The notes beneath the pieces are model-generated. The model was given only the letters and a program-made list of their open reading frames with translations, had not been told where the DNA came from and did no database searches. The translations under genes were made by a program, and so were the position numbers. A DNA stretch of 30,866 nt, taken from NCBI GenBank assembly GCA_002347705.1, contig DDWY01000089.1:1-30866 (forward strand), read 5' to 3'. The DNA comes from Anaerolineaceae bacterium UBA2274 (GTDB taxonomy: Bacteria; Chloroflexota; Anaerolineae; Anaerolineales; Anaerolineaceae). Positions 22,881 through 30,362 of the stretch are shown here, piece after piece (position 1 is the first letter of the stretch; each line of letters starts with the position of its first letter).

Positions 22881-23328
22881 TCCGGGATCTCCATGTTCGT
22901 TCGATTCTAAAGTTGACCAGATCCGAGTTTCTCTTCTTAGTGTGCGGACGAGACCTCATTGCAATTTTTTCCTGTCATTGCGAGGAACGAAGCAATCTAA
23001 ACTCTCAACCTCAAGGACCGTTAGCGGTTCTCAACAATACCTAAACAACATTCACTTCGTGAATGATGGCAGAATCTTGTTACCCCTTTATTCTATGTCT
23101 ACCTAAAGGATAGATTGCGTACAAAATCGTACACTTCGTGTCACAAAAGAGGTTTGCAATAACACATTAAAGATGAATCTTTGTTGTGGCAACAATTCTT
23201 TAACTTCGCGAAAGCCAAAATTGTTCTTAACATCCTACGGGCGGCTTTTTTCTCGTTGAAATCACGCTCTTTCGTCAAAATAAGAAACTCTGTTGGTGAA
23301 TGAAGTTCTTTTTTTTACCCGGAACCCT
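22881..23328. other. Non-coding stretch with repeat fragments
   Basis: No gene supported. A dispersed repeat reading TGTCATTGCGAGGAACGAAG lies at 22973-22998; from recall, this type occurs widely in bacterial genomes. A small palindrome ATTCACTTCGTGAAT occurs near 23050. The rest is AT-rich, with short degenerate sequences and no promoter or ORF of note. Confidence 0.6.
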
Positions 23329-23354
23329 ATGTAGGGTTGATGCCTGCATCGACC
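23329..23354. repeat. Isolated fourth copy of repeat F
   Basis: Same 26-bp core as the tandem copies at 22779-22880, here alone. Arms GGTTGATG and CATCGACC still pair, with one G-T pair. Confidence 0.8.
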
Positions 23355-23462
23355 ATAGAGTCCTGCTTGTGGATTCGATGCCCGGTTGGCCTCGTCGCTC
23401 AAACAACATTCATTAAAAGGTAGATCGCCAACCGTCACTTGCGTTGGCAACACCCGCTCCAC

Positions 23463-24113
23463 CTACCCCCTCACAAAAGGATTGTTCGCTTTCTCAAACC
23501 CCACCGTCGTGGCCGGGCCATGACCCGGCAAAAGTGTGGTCTCATCCGGCAGGGTGTAGATCTGCTCGCGGATGTTTTTGAGCAGCAAAGTGTGATCGGA
23601 ACCTTCAAAATCGGTTCTGCCAATGCTGCCTCTGAAAATTGCATCCCCCACGACCGCCATCTCCAGCTCAGGGATGTAGAAAAGCACCGAACCGGGGTGA
23701 TGCCCCGAAACGTCCCGTACTTCCACAAGCTTGCGGCTACCCCCAGGCAGCACGTCCAGCCACATTCCATGGGTAAGCGGAGTGTCCAGCCTCGGCACAG
23801 GGTCAACCTTCATGGCCATTTCCATGCCTTCTGGATGCGTTTCCGCCCACACAAAGCCATCTGGATGCATGGCGATCGATAGCGGCGGTAAAAATGCTTC
23901 ACTCACTGTTTTTGCCCCTGCTGTGTGGTCGTAATGCCCGTGCGTGAGCCAGATTTGCCTGAGCTGCCAGCCCTGTTCGCTTGCCAAACGCAATTGGGTC
24001 TGCGGCTCAAAGCTTGGGTCAATCAGCACGCAATCGCCGCTGTCGTCATCCACCAGGAAGTATACGTTGTTTCCGAGTGGTCCCAGGATGGCCAGGTGAA
24101 TTGAAAGGGTCAT
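23463..24113 (-). CDS. MBL-fold metallohydrolase, glyoxalase II-like
   Basis: A 216-residue metallo-beta-lactamase-fold hydrolase of the hydroxyacylglutathione-hydrolase-like group. The metal site motif THGHYDHTAG lies near residue 58, GHHPGSV near 137, GDAIFRGSIGRTD near 156 and PGHGPATTVGFEKANNPFV at the end. The last element is characteristic of YcbL-type glyoxalase II paralogues. Such enzymes cleave thioesters or related substrates; the real substrate is not known. The ATG has AAGGAAAAAG upstream. It lies 11 bases after the M24 peptidase gene, so the two form an operon. Confidence 0.9.
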   Translation of the reverse strand: MTLSIHLAILGPLGNNVYFLVDDDSGDCVLIDPSFEPQTQLRLASEQGWQLRQIWLTHGHYDHTAGAKTVSEAFLPPLSIAMHPDGFVWAETHPEGMEMAMKVDPVPRLDTPLTHGMWLDVLPGGSRKLVEVRDVSGHHPGSVLFYIPELEMAVVGDAIFRGSIGRTDFEGSDHTLLLKNIREQIYTLPDETTLLPGHGPATTVGFEKANNPFVRG

Positions 24114-24124
24114 CTTTTTCCTTC

Positions 24125-25255
24125 CTACCCCTGCCTTGCCTCAGCCAGAAATTCCTCCAGGCGCATTACCTTGCGGGGCAGATCGGTCAGACTGCGCAAG
24201 CCATCTTCTTCCACCACGACGTCGTCTTCAATTCGCACGCCATACTTCCCAGGCAGGTAGATGCCTGGTTCGATGGTGAAAACCATGCCCGGCTCAAGGA
24301 TCAAAGGATTGCCATGAAAAACATACGGCGATTCGTGCGCCTCCATCCCCAGCCCATGCCCCGTGCGGTGGGTGAAGTATTCGCCATATCCACCTTGTGT
24401 GATGACATCCCTTGCCATCCGGTCCACCTCCCCCGCCGGCATACCGGCTCTCCCGACCAGGCGGGCTGCCGCATTTGCCTTTTCCACCAGGTCGGCGATT
24501 CGTCTCATTTCATCATTCGGTTTGCCGCAGAAAAAGCTGCGGGTGATGTCCGAGAAGTAGCCGCCAAAGCTTGCGCCCCAGTCGATCAGCAGCATCTCGC
24601 CTTCCCCCAAAACACGATCCGTGGGGCTGGCGTGGGGATTGGCAGAGTTGGGACCAGTTGAGACGATCGGCGAAAAGGGCAGCTCCGACTTCGAGCCCGC
24701 GCGGAAAAGCTGCACCATTAATTCTGCTGAAATCTGGAGTTCGCTCTGCCCGGGTTTTACTGTTTCGAGGGTGTATAGCAAGGCATTCTGGGCGATGATG
24801 GCTGCCTGGCGCATGGCTTTCAGCTCTTCGCTGCCCTTGCGCATGCGCAGCTCAGCCAGGGCGGCGCTTCCATCCACAAACTCAGCTTTTGGCAACGCCT
24901 TGCGCAGCAAATCCAGCTCCAGAAAGCGCAGTCCGGTCGGCTCAACGCCTACGCGCAGTGCTTTACCCGAAATATCAGCTAAAGCATGCTCATAGACCCC
25001 CTGCCAGCTTGCCGGGTCGTCGCCAAAGGGAATGATTTCCGCTTCAAAGGGCAGATCGGCGACTTTTGCGCGCTCAAGCTCAGGCAGGATCACTTTCACC
25101 TCACCACCACTGCCAACCAGAACGACTACCGGGCGCTCCATCAGGTGGAAGTTCAGCCCGGTCAGATACCTCAGGCTCGGACCAGGGTTTAGCGCCACCG
25201 CATCTAGGTGATTGGCGTCAATCAGGTCAAGCAATCGGGAGAGACTTGGGGTCAT
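24125..25255 (-). CDS. M24-family metallopeptidase (Xaa-Pro aminopeptidase/dipeptidase type)
   Basis: A cytoplasmic aminopeptidase that releases N-terminal residues before proline. From the ATG at 25255 (GAGG eight bases upstream) it is 376 residues. A longer frame reaching 25345 would translate an intergenic repeat and is rejected. A creatinase-type N-domain (about 1-135) precedes the pita-bread domain. Metal ligands are visible in LLIDWGA, FSDITRSFF, GHGLGMEAHE (His), FTIEPGIY (Glu) and RIEDDVVV (Glu). Substrate breadth is not predictable. With the opp importer in the same window it may contribute to peptide use (inference). It is co-transcribed with the MBL hydrolase. A TATAAT lies at 25285-25280 on the same strand, without a good -35. 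Confidence 0.92.
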   Translation of the reverse strand: MTPSLSRLLDLIDANHLDAVALNPGPSLRYLTGLNFHLMERPVVVLVGSGGEVKVILPELERAKVADLPFEAEIIPFGDDPASWQGVYEHALADISGKALRVGVEPTGLRFLELDLLRKALPKAEFVDGSAALAELRMRKGSEELKAMRQAAIIAQNALLYTLETVKPGQSELQISAELMVQLFRAGSKSELPFSPIVSTGPNSANPHASPTDRVLGEGEMLLIDWGASFGGYFSDITRSFFCGKPNDEMRRIADLVEKANAAARLVGRAGMPAGEVDRMARDVITQGGYGEYFTHRTGHGLGMEAHESPYVFHGNPLILEPGMVFTIEPGIYLPGKYGVRIEDDVVVEEDGLRSLTDLPRKVMRLEEFLAEARQG

Positions 25256-25300
25256 AACAGCCTCGCTTTCGTGGATGGAATTATATATCGAATGCCTATC

Positions 25301-25379
25301 GTAGGTTGGGTGGAGCGACACAGGAGCGTAACCCAACAATAACACCCCAACGATTGCCCATTGTAGGTTGGGTGCAGCT
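25301..25379. repeat. 'GTAGGTTGGGT...ACCCAAC' repeat: one full and one partial copy
   Basis: Full copy at 25301-25337 with arms GTAGGTTGGGT and GTAACCCAAC. A left-arm-only copy lies at 25363-25379. From recall, this inverted-repeat family is dispersed in many bacterial genomes. The stretch 25338-25362 between them holds nothing I can name. Confidence 0.7.
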
Positions 25380-25398
25380 ATGTACCAAACGGTATAGC
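25379..25398. promoter_or_regulatory. Possible second TetR operator
   Basis: This 20-bp site matches the palindrome at 25988-26007 at 14 positions, including one intact half (ACGGTATAG) and TGTACC in place of TATACC. It lies just past the tetR stop and upstream of the M24 peptidase gene. Confidence 0.4.
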
Positions 25399-25414
25399 AA
25401 AACGATAAAAAATT

Positions 25415-25981
25415 TTACGAAAATATCCCATACATAAACTGTTGGCGAGCCTGGTAAGCCAGCTCCTCGTTCAGCGCGATGTCTTCCTCGACAGCCTGCT
25501 GGATGTAGGCGTTTGCCATGCCAAGCAAGGTGATGGTGTACGCCTGGGCGCGACCGCGCATGTTGCCGTTGTCTTTCTCAGCAGCTGAAAACAGGGTAAG
25601 AACGGGCTCATGCTGGGCCTTGATCCAGGGCTTGATGATGTCATAGGCTTCCCCGCGGGCTGGGGCGTTGCGCATGGAGAATTGAAGTTTGTAAAAGAGC
25701 AGGTTGCTTTCGGCGAAATGGAAGGTGCTGCGCAGCACCTCCGCAATGTTTTGCGGCAGGTCGCGCCGGTACTCGCAGGCATCCTTCAGGCGTTTAATGT
25801 AGGGGGTGTAGTTTTCCTTCAGCAGGTCTTCCATGAGACCGCGCTTGCTGCGAAAGTAATGGTAGAGGGTCGGCTTGGTGATGCCCGACTGGTCGCAGAT
25901 CTCCTGCACGCCGGTGGCATCGTAGCCAAAGGAGGCAAACAGGATCAAGGCGTTCTCGAGGATGGTCTCACGGTTATTCAT
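25415..25981 (-). CDS. TetR/AcrR-family transcriptional regulator
   Basis: A DNA-binding repressor of 188 residues from the ATG at 25981. The N-terminal helix-turn-helix region is classical: NRETILENALILFASFGYDA, then VQEICDQSGITKPTLYHYF with the recognition helix TKPTLYHYF near residue 38. The C-terminal ligand domain is divergent, as is normal. The frame continues upstream to 26017, but that would pass through the promoter and operator, so the ATG is preferred. A perfect 20-bp palindrome overlaps its promoter, indicating autoregulation. A second similar site lies downstream, before the peptidase gene. The ligand is unknown; no efflux pump is adjacent. Confidence 0.92.
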   Translation of the reverse strand: MNNRETILENALILFASFGYDATGVQEICDQSGITKPTLYHYFRSKRGLMEDLLKENYTPYIKRLKDACEYRRDLPQNIAEVLRSTFHFAESNLLFYKLQFSMRNAPARGEAYDIIKPWIKAQHEPVLTLFSAAEKDNGNMRGRAQAYTITLLGMANAYIQQAVEEDIALNEELAYQARQQFMYGIFS

Positions 25982-25987
25982 AGCCCT

Positions 25988-26017
25988 ACTATACCGTACG
26001 GTATAGTGATTTGTCAA
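25988..26017 (-). promoter_or_regulatory. tetR promoter with overlapping palindromic operator
   Basis: On the minus strand TTGACA (26017-26012) and TATAGT (25993-25988) have an 18-base spacer. The perfect palindrome ACTATACCGTACGGTATAGT (25988-26007) covers the -10 box and most of the spacer, a typical autorepression layout. The predicted start falls on or next to the A of the tetR ATG (25981), suggesting a leaderless mRNA. Confidence 0.85.
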
Positions 26018-26068
26018 GCCCTAATGTCCATACAGCCAAAACTGGCGGGGGTTTTATTATGGATTCGA

Positions 26069-26521
26069 CTAAGGTTTCTTGTGTTGAAGAGCCTTTGTCG
26101 TCTCGATGAAATCCTTGACGGATGTTTTTGCGATCAGGCGCGATATTGTCTCAAGGGGTAACTGATCCAGTTTCTTGAAGCGGATACAGGATTTGCCCAT
26201 GTTGGGTTTGACGCCCATGGCGTCGAAAGCGTCCATCAATTCCTGGTAATCTGCCGGGTTTTGGTAGACAGACATGAGGTAGAGCGAGTTGTAATTCTTT
26301 TGCGCTGCCAGACCGATATAGTTGAGCGGCTTTTGATTGTAGGTGTCAGGGTACGTCTCGAGGGGCACTTCATAGCTGAGCATGCCCCAGTTGATCGTCT
26401 CCTGGTACCCTTGGGGTAAATTCTCCAAAATCAGGTCGCGAATGGTAGAAATGACCTCACGCCGATCCTGCGGCAAACTGGCGAGGTAGTCAGTGGGGAT
26501 GGTTGTTTTGCTTGAAACCAT
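26069..26521 (-). CDS. DUF1801/YdhG-like protein
   Basis: A 150-residue soluble protein of the DUF1801 type (YdhG/frataxin-like fold). Features are the early DYLASLPQDRREVISTIRDL, GYQETINWGMLSYEVP, and a later GKSCIRFKKLDQLPLETISR, which matches the family's common pattern of a conserved Cys/Arg segment near the end. Function is unknown in the family. I chose the second ATG (26521), as AAAGG lies six bases before it; an ATG two codons upstream abuts the AGG. It is on the same strand as tetR but about 50 bases upstream of the tetR promoter, so it is probably transcribed alone or reads into tetR. Confidence 0.82.
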   Translation of the reverse strand: MVSSKTTIPTDYLASLPQDRREVISTIRDLILENLPQGYQETINWGMLSYEVPLETYPDTYNQKPLNYIGLAAQKNYNSLYLMSVYQNPADYQELMDAFDAMGVKPNMGKSCIRFKKLDQLPLETISRLIAKTSVKDFIETTKALQHKKP

Positions 26522-26654
26522 GAGCATCCTTTATCGATTAGTGAGTCAATTCTATCTCTGAGACTCCAAAAGACAAGGAATAGTAGAGGGAATCGTGAGG
26601 GAGGGCAATTTGATCTGTAAATGTGTTATTTGTGCTCCGGAGGGATTGCTTCAG

Positions 26655-26660
26655 TATAAT
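26655..26660 (+). promoter_or_regulatory. -10 box upstream of the GrpB-family gene
   Basis: A perfect TATAAT ends eight bases before the first in-frame ATG (26669). A weak TTGTGC (26630-26635) could serve as -35 with a 19-base spacer. If used, the mRNA would begin at or just before the ATG. Confidence 0.5.
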
Positions 26661-26668
26661 AATGATAC

Positions 26669-27565
26669 ATGTCACCAATGGACGAAGAAGACAGCTTAAA
26701 AATGCGTGCCGCGATGACCAAACGGGTGGAGGTGCTGCCCTATGACCCAGCCTGGCCGCTTCGCTTTGAGGAAGTGCGCGAGCATCTGCTGAGCATCCTC
26801 TCCGGACAGGACGTGCGCGTTGAGCATGTTGGCAGCACATCGGTGCCTGATCTGGCAGCAAAACCGATCCTTGATATTGACATTGTCCTTCTTGATAGAG
26901 CGGACTTTGCGGAAGTAAAGGCCTTACTGGAGGCAAATGGATATTTGCACCTGGGCGACCTTGGCATCATTGGGCGGGAAGCCTTCAGGTACCAGGGCGA
27001 ACCCCAACTCATGCGCCACAACCTCTACGTTCTCGCAGCAGATGCGGATGAACTCAAACGGCACCTCACCTTTCGCGACTGGCTACGCGGCCATCCGCAG
27101 GATCGCGATGCGTACGCTCAGGCCAAAATGGCTGCAGCCCTGCAATTCCCGCATGATATCAGTGCTTACATCGACGCCAAAAGCGATGTCATTTTGGACA
27201 TTTACAAACGCTGCGGCTTATATCGTCCGCAGGACCTGACGGAGTTGGCGCGTTCTGTGCTGATCAATCGCTATGATCTGCGTGTTGATGAAGTCGACTG
27301 CAATTCCTTGCAGCCAGGGGTCAGCCTTTGCCGCGCGGCAACAATGCAGGGGGTGTTTTATCTGCTGGCATGGGAACAAGCCGGCTCTGCCAGCGGCGAG
27401 ACCTCACTTGGTCAGGACGCTGCTGAGAGCGCGATCACGCTCCCACTACCCACAGCATCCGGACAGCAATTATGTAGAGCGCCTTTTGCAATGTTCGCCC
27501 TGTTTGGAACTGAGCAGGATGCCCTGGTTTTTTTCAGCAGTGATCTTTGGAAGAATGCAGCCTGA
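26669..27565 (+). CDS. GrpB/UPF0157-family protein with extra C-terminal region
   Basis: Residues from about 18 to 185 are a GrpB-family (nucleotidyltransferase-fold) domain. Visible parts are VEVLPYDPAWPLRFEEVREH, then VEHVGSTSVPDLAAKPILDI with the conserved GSTS and D-x-D (DIDIVL), and later RHNLYV and FRDWLRGHPQDRDAYAQAK. Typical GrpB proteins are 170-190 residues, so the last 100 or so residues (from LTELARSVLINRYDLR) are an unrecognised addition containing two Cys. The start could be 26669 (leaderless), or ATGs at 26702 or 26714, where the family normally begins; no clear ribosome-binding site settles it. A methyltransferase gene follows after 15 bases. Molecular function unproven. Confidence 0.85.
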   Translation: MSPMDEEDSLKMRAAMTKRVEVLPYDPAWPLRFEEVREHLLSILSGQDVRVEHVGSTSVPDLAAKPILDIDIVLLDRADFAEVKALLEANGYLHLGDLGIIGREAFRYQGEPQLMRHNLYVLAADADELKRHLTFRDWLRGHPQDRDAYAQAKMAAALQFPHDISAYIDAKSDVILDIYKRCGLYRPQDLTELARSVLINRYDLRVDEVDCNSLQPGVSLCRAATMQGVFYLLAWEQAGSASGETSLGQDAAESAITLPLPTASGQQLCRAPFAMFALFGTEQDALVFFSSDLWKNAA

Positions 27566-27580
27566 CCTTGAGGAGAAAAA

Positions 27581-28330
27581 TTGGATAATACCAAAAAATT
27601 CAGCGGAAAAGCCGATGTCTACCAACAAGCCCGCCCCAATTACGCCCAGGCATTGTTGGATTTTATTGCCCAAACTTGGGGGGTTGGCGAAGGCTCATTG
27701 GTGGCAGATGTTGGCTCGGGCACGGGCATCTTCACCCGCCAATTACTCGGGCTGGGCGCAAAGGTTTTTGCAGTGGAACCCAACGCGGATATGCGCGCCA
27801 AAGCTGAAGAACTGCTTGGCGAGAATCCGAATTTCGTCTCAGTTGTTGGCACTGCCGAGCAGACAACTCTAACTGACCACAGTTTTCACCTGGTCACCGC
27901 GGCAGCGGCATTCCACTGGTTTGACCCTGAGCTTTTCAGGCTGGAATGCGAGCGCATCCTGCTGCCCGGGGCGCCTGTCGTGTTGGCGTGGAACGAAGCA
28001 GGGCTCTCAGCAGAGATCAACTTCGGTCGTGAGCGCATCTTCAAGAAGTACTGCCCCAATTTCAAAGGCTTCAGCGGAGGGAAAGACGCCAGGAATCGCG
28101 CCAAACGCGCTTTTTTTGGTGAGGAGATTCAAGAGCGGCGCTTCTGGAACCCTCTTATCTATGACCGTCAGACCTTCGTCAATCGCGCCTTATCAGCCTC
28201 ATATTCTTTGATTGAGACAGACCCGCAATTTAACTCTTACCTGGCAGAACTCGGAGAACTTTTTGATCAGCACGCAACGGATGGAAAGATTGTGCTTCCA
28301 CAAGATAGCGTGGCATATTTCAAGGGCTAA
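27581..28330 (+). CDS. Class I SAM-dependent methyltransferase
   Basis: A 249-residue Rossmann-fold methyltransferase. Motif I VADVGSGTGIFTRQL lies near residue 41, the acidic residue after beta-2 is in VFAVEPNADM near 64, and a motif II/post-II region is VTAAAAFHWFDPE. The opening FSGKADVYQQARPNY matches the Methyltransf_11-type group that begins with an 'F...A..Y...RP.Y' pattern. The start is a TTG at 27581 with AGGAG five bases upstream. It is co-transcribed with the GrpB-family gene. The substrate is unknown; members of this group act on small molecules or are uncharacterised. Confidence 0.88.
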   Translation: MDNTKKFSGKADVYQQARPNYAQALLDFIAQTWGVGEGSLVADVGSGTGIFTRQLLGLGAKVFAVEPNADMRAKAEELLGENPNFVSVVGTAEQTTLTDHSFHLVTAAAAFHWFDPELFRLECERILLPGAPVVLAWNEAGLSAEINFGRERIFKKYCPNFKGFSGGKDARNRAKRAFFGEEIQERRFWNPLIYDRQTFVNRALSASYSLIETDPQFNSYLAELGELFDQHATDGKIVLPQDSVAYFKG

Positions 28331-28400
28331 ACACAGTCAGCAAACCTCAAAACCCAAACGAGACTCCGGGGATTTCGGATAGGATGTGGACGAGGAAGTC

Positions 28401-28673
28401 CTAAGATTTCTTTGAAGCTTTGAGAATTTCTTTTTCAGCGATGGCAATTTCGTCGATCACTGCACGGGCGTCCGCTTTTACCTCATCAGGCGTGGAGGGG
28501 GAGTGGTTGATGAGTTTCACGAGCTCAAAAGCCTGCTTGAGGGTATCTTTTACCTGGGCTGTGTAGCTGAAGTACTCCCAACCAACAGAATTTGGCACGG
28601 GGATCTCACGCGCTTTTTTGATTAACTCACGTGCTTTGCTGACACGCTTTTCAGGGGGCATTGGCCTGGCCAT
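28401..28673 (-). CDS. Small alpha-helical protein of unknown function
   Basis: A 90-residue soluble protein from the ATG at 28673, with GGAG six bases upstream; a frame starting at 28712 lacks such a site. The sequence is charged and helical (KRVSKARELIKKAREI, TLKQAFELVKLI, DEVKADARAVIDEIAIAEKE), with a short loop VPNSVGWEYFSYT between helices. No signal peptide, membrane segment or recognised motif. An extended -10 (TGTTAAAAT, box at 28704-28699) sits just upstream on the same strand. It is divergent from the Thr-rich surface-protein gene. Confidence 0.7.
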   Translation of the reverse strand: MARPMPPEKRVSKARELIKKAREIPVPNSVGWEYFSYTAQVKDTLKQAFELVKLINHSPSTPDEVKADARAVIDEIAIAEKEILKASKKS

Positions 28674-28834
28674 GTCACTCCTCTCACCAATTACCTGCAT
28701 TTTAACATGCAATGGCTCTTTGTGTATGGATTTTTACCTGGCTCGCATCCTCCCTTCGGCACAGTACTTGCAATAAGAATGTTGAGAAAAGCTCTGTTTC
28801 TCAAGTTGTTGGCTGTTCGCCTAAAGAGGTTGGT

Positions 28835-29476
28835 ATGGAAAAAAATAAAAAGAGGAAGCAAAACGCGCTGATTTTGCTGGCACTGCTGGCGCTTTTAATT
28901 GGCTTATTAATCCCATTTACCTGGCGGTCCTTCAATGCCGTAAAAGCTTCCCTCCTGCAAGAAAGCACTGTGTCTACAACAAATTCAGATAGCATCTCTG
29001 GTATTTTGATGCATGGTGGTTGGGTCCCCAGCAGCACGCCCACGAATCGCCCGACTGCCACCTTCACAGCTACTGTTCCCCCTTCTGCCACTTCAACCGT
29101 GACTAAAACACCACCCATCCTGCTCAATCTAACTTCGACTGTTATTAACACAGCCACGATCCCTCTAACTTCAACTCTGACCAAAACGGCAACTTATCCA
29201 CCCAAGCTTACTGAAACGACCAACCCTACACAAACTGCAACTTCACGCACTATCGTGCTGTTTGGGGAAACAGGAACACCTGAGTCTACCGAAGCCAGCA
29301 CGCCAACTGCCACCGAAATTCCTCCTACTACTACCCCCTATTTCCCACCGACTGTGGGTCCTGGAGGAAACCCGGGTAGTTACTCCACGTTGGGTTTTGT
29401 CTTTGGCTTAATCGCTGTGGCTGCCTTCTTCCTGTATTTTTCCGGGCTGATTATCAGCAAACGCGACTCTGAATAA
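28835..29476 (+). CDS. Thr/Pro-rich surface protein with C-terminal anchor, possible sortase substrate
   Basis: A 213-residue protein from the ATG at 28835, with GAGG upstream. A basic N-terminus (MEKNKKRKQ) and hydrophobic segment at about 10-32 act as signal or anchor. Residues about 60-170 are almost entirely Ser/Thr/Pro with little else, as in wall-spanning or O-glycosylated stalks. A Gly-rich turn PPTVGPGGNPGSY follows. The C-terminus has a hydrophobic segment of about 22 residues (about 182-205) and a short charged tail, SKRDSE. That order (motif, hydrophobic stretch, basic tail) matches a cell-wall sorting signal, with PPTVG as a non-canonical motif. It lies four bases before the sortase-like gene. 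A plain two-TM membrane protein is the alternative. Confidence 0.75.
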   Translation: MEKNKKRKQNALILLALLALLIGLLIPFTWRSFNAVKASLLQESTVSTTNSDSISGILMHGGWVPSSTPTNRPTATFTATVPPSATSTVTKTPPILLNLTSTVINTATIPLTSTLTKTATYPPKLTETTNPTQTATSRTIVLFGETGTPESTEASTPTATEIPPTTTPYFPPTVGPGGNPGSYSTLGFVFGLIAVAAFFLYFSGLIISKRDSE

Positions 29477-29480
29477 GGTT

Positions 29481-30341
29481 TTGTCTGCTCTTATGAAAAG
29501 ACGAGCCAAACCATTCTTTTTAGTCATCGGGATCATTTTCTCGCTTATGTCTGTTTTCATCCTGGTAAAAATGCTTCGATTCAAACAGCCTGACCAGAAT
29601 GTAAGCTCGGTTTCCATTAAGCAGCCAGCTTCTGTCATAGACGAGGTCGATACTCCAGCCATATTGCCAGCCAGTCAGTTGGCAGAAGATGTGCCCAAAC
29701 CAGACGGGGAAGATGAAGATGATCTGTGGATGACTTTTGGCGGGTTGGATTTGTTGGATCAGCAGGTTGGTTTTACTTTTTCCATGCGCTGTCCGGATGG
29801 TGAACAGGTAGAGATCCTGCCGATCGATATCCTGCCATGGTATCCGGGCGTTTTTGAGGATGGTAAATTTGGCGTGGGGAAGGATCTCGCCGTGGCTTGG
29901 GAACACCTGGGTTATGAAGGTTTGTGGATTCACTCAGGCTGGGATTTCTGGCTGGAAAGCTCTCCTGCCACCGACTTGCAGTACTTCCTGGAGACCAACG
30001 CGCTCAATGAAGTGCAGCCGCTCGAGAGTATGGAATCAAGGCTGAATGAGTGCCTTTTGGGCAGTGAGGTGGAGGTATATAGCCAGGCACTTTCACAGCA
30101 GGGGAAGGTGACAGCGGCTGTGAGGGTCCCTTCCGGGCAGGTGGAAGAACTCTCGCGCCATACTATGGATTTGGCGCCGTTTCTTGCCAGCACCTACCCA
30201 GAGAGTGGATTTGCGGAATTAGACCCAGACGCGCTGCTGATTTACTTCTGCGGCAGAGCGGCTTTGGATGAAATTACGGATCCCGATGCCGATTACTGGA
30301 CCCAGACACGCTACATTATCGCGATCTCGCCGGTAGAATAA
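29481..30341 (+). CDS. Membrane-anchored extracytoplasmic protein, possibly sortase-like
   Basis: A 286-residue product with an N-terminal membrane anchor at about 11-31, an acidic linker (about 40-80) and a globular extracytoplasmic domain. Sortase-like order is seen: GLWIHSGWDF (His near 153), SSPATDLQYFLE after it, then ALLIYFCGR (Cys near 258) and TRYIIAISPV (Arg near 279) at the very end. Sortases use His, Cys and Arg in this order, with the Cys at the end of a beta strand and the Arg on the last strand. Here the His context is not the usual GHR and the His-Cys distance of about 105 residues is long, so this is a hypothesis. The start could be M1 or M5; no strong ribosome-binding site is present. 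It pairs with the preceding Thr-rich protein gene. Confidence 0.72.
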   Translation: MSALMKRRAKPFFLVIGIIFSLMSVFILVKMLRFKQPDQNVSSVSIKQPASVIDEVDTPAILPASQLAEDVPKPDGEDEDDLWMTFGGLDLLDQQVGFTFSMRCPDGEQVEILPIDILPWYPGVFEDGKFGVGKDLAVAWEHLGYEGLWIHSGWDFWLESSPATDLQYFLETNALNEVQPLESMESRLNECLLGSEVEVYSQALSQQGKVTAAVRVPSGQVEELSRHTMDLAPFLASTYPESGFAELDPDALLIYFCGRAALDEITDPDADYWTQTRYIIAISPVE

Positions 30342-30362
30342 GCACGGCAATTCATCAAGAAA

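Noticed and set aside
23262..23462. 66-codon minus-strand frame upstream of the repeat F region
   Set aside because: Covers the isolated repeat F copy and has no ribosome-binding site or recognisable sequence.
25256..25345. N-terminal extension of the M24 peptidase
   Set aside because: Would translate the GTAGGTTGGGT repeat; the ATG at 25255 has a proper ribosome-binding site and matches the family start.
26538..26936. 132-codon minus-strand frame
   Set aside because: Mostly antisense to the GrpB domain, whose conserved motifs are on the plus strand.
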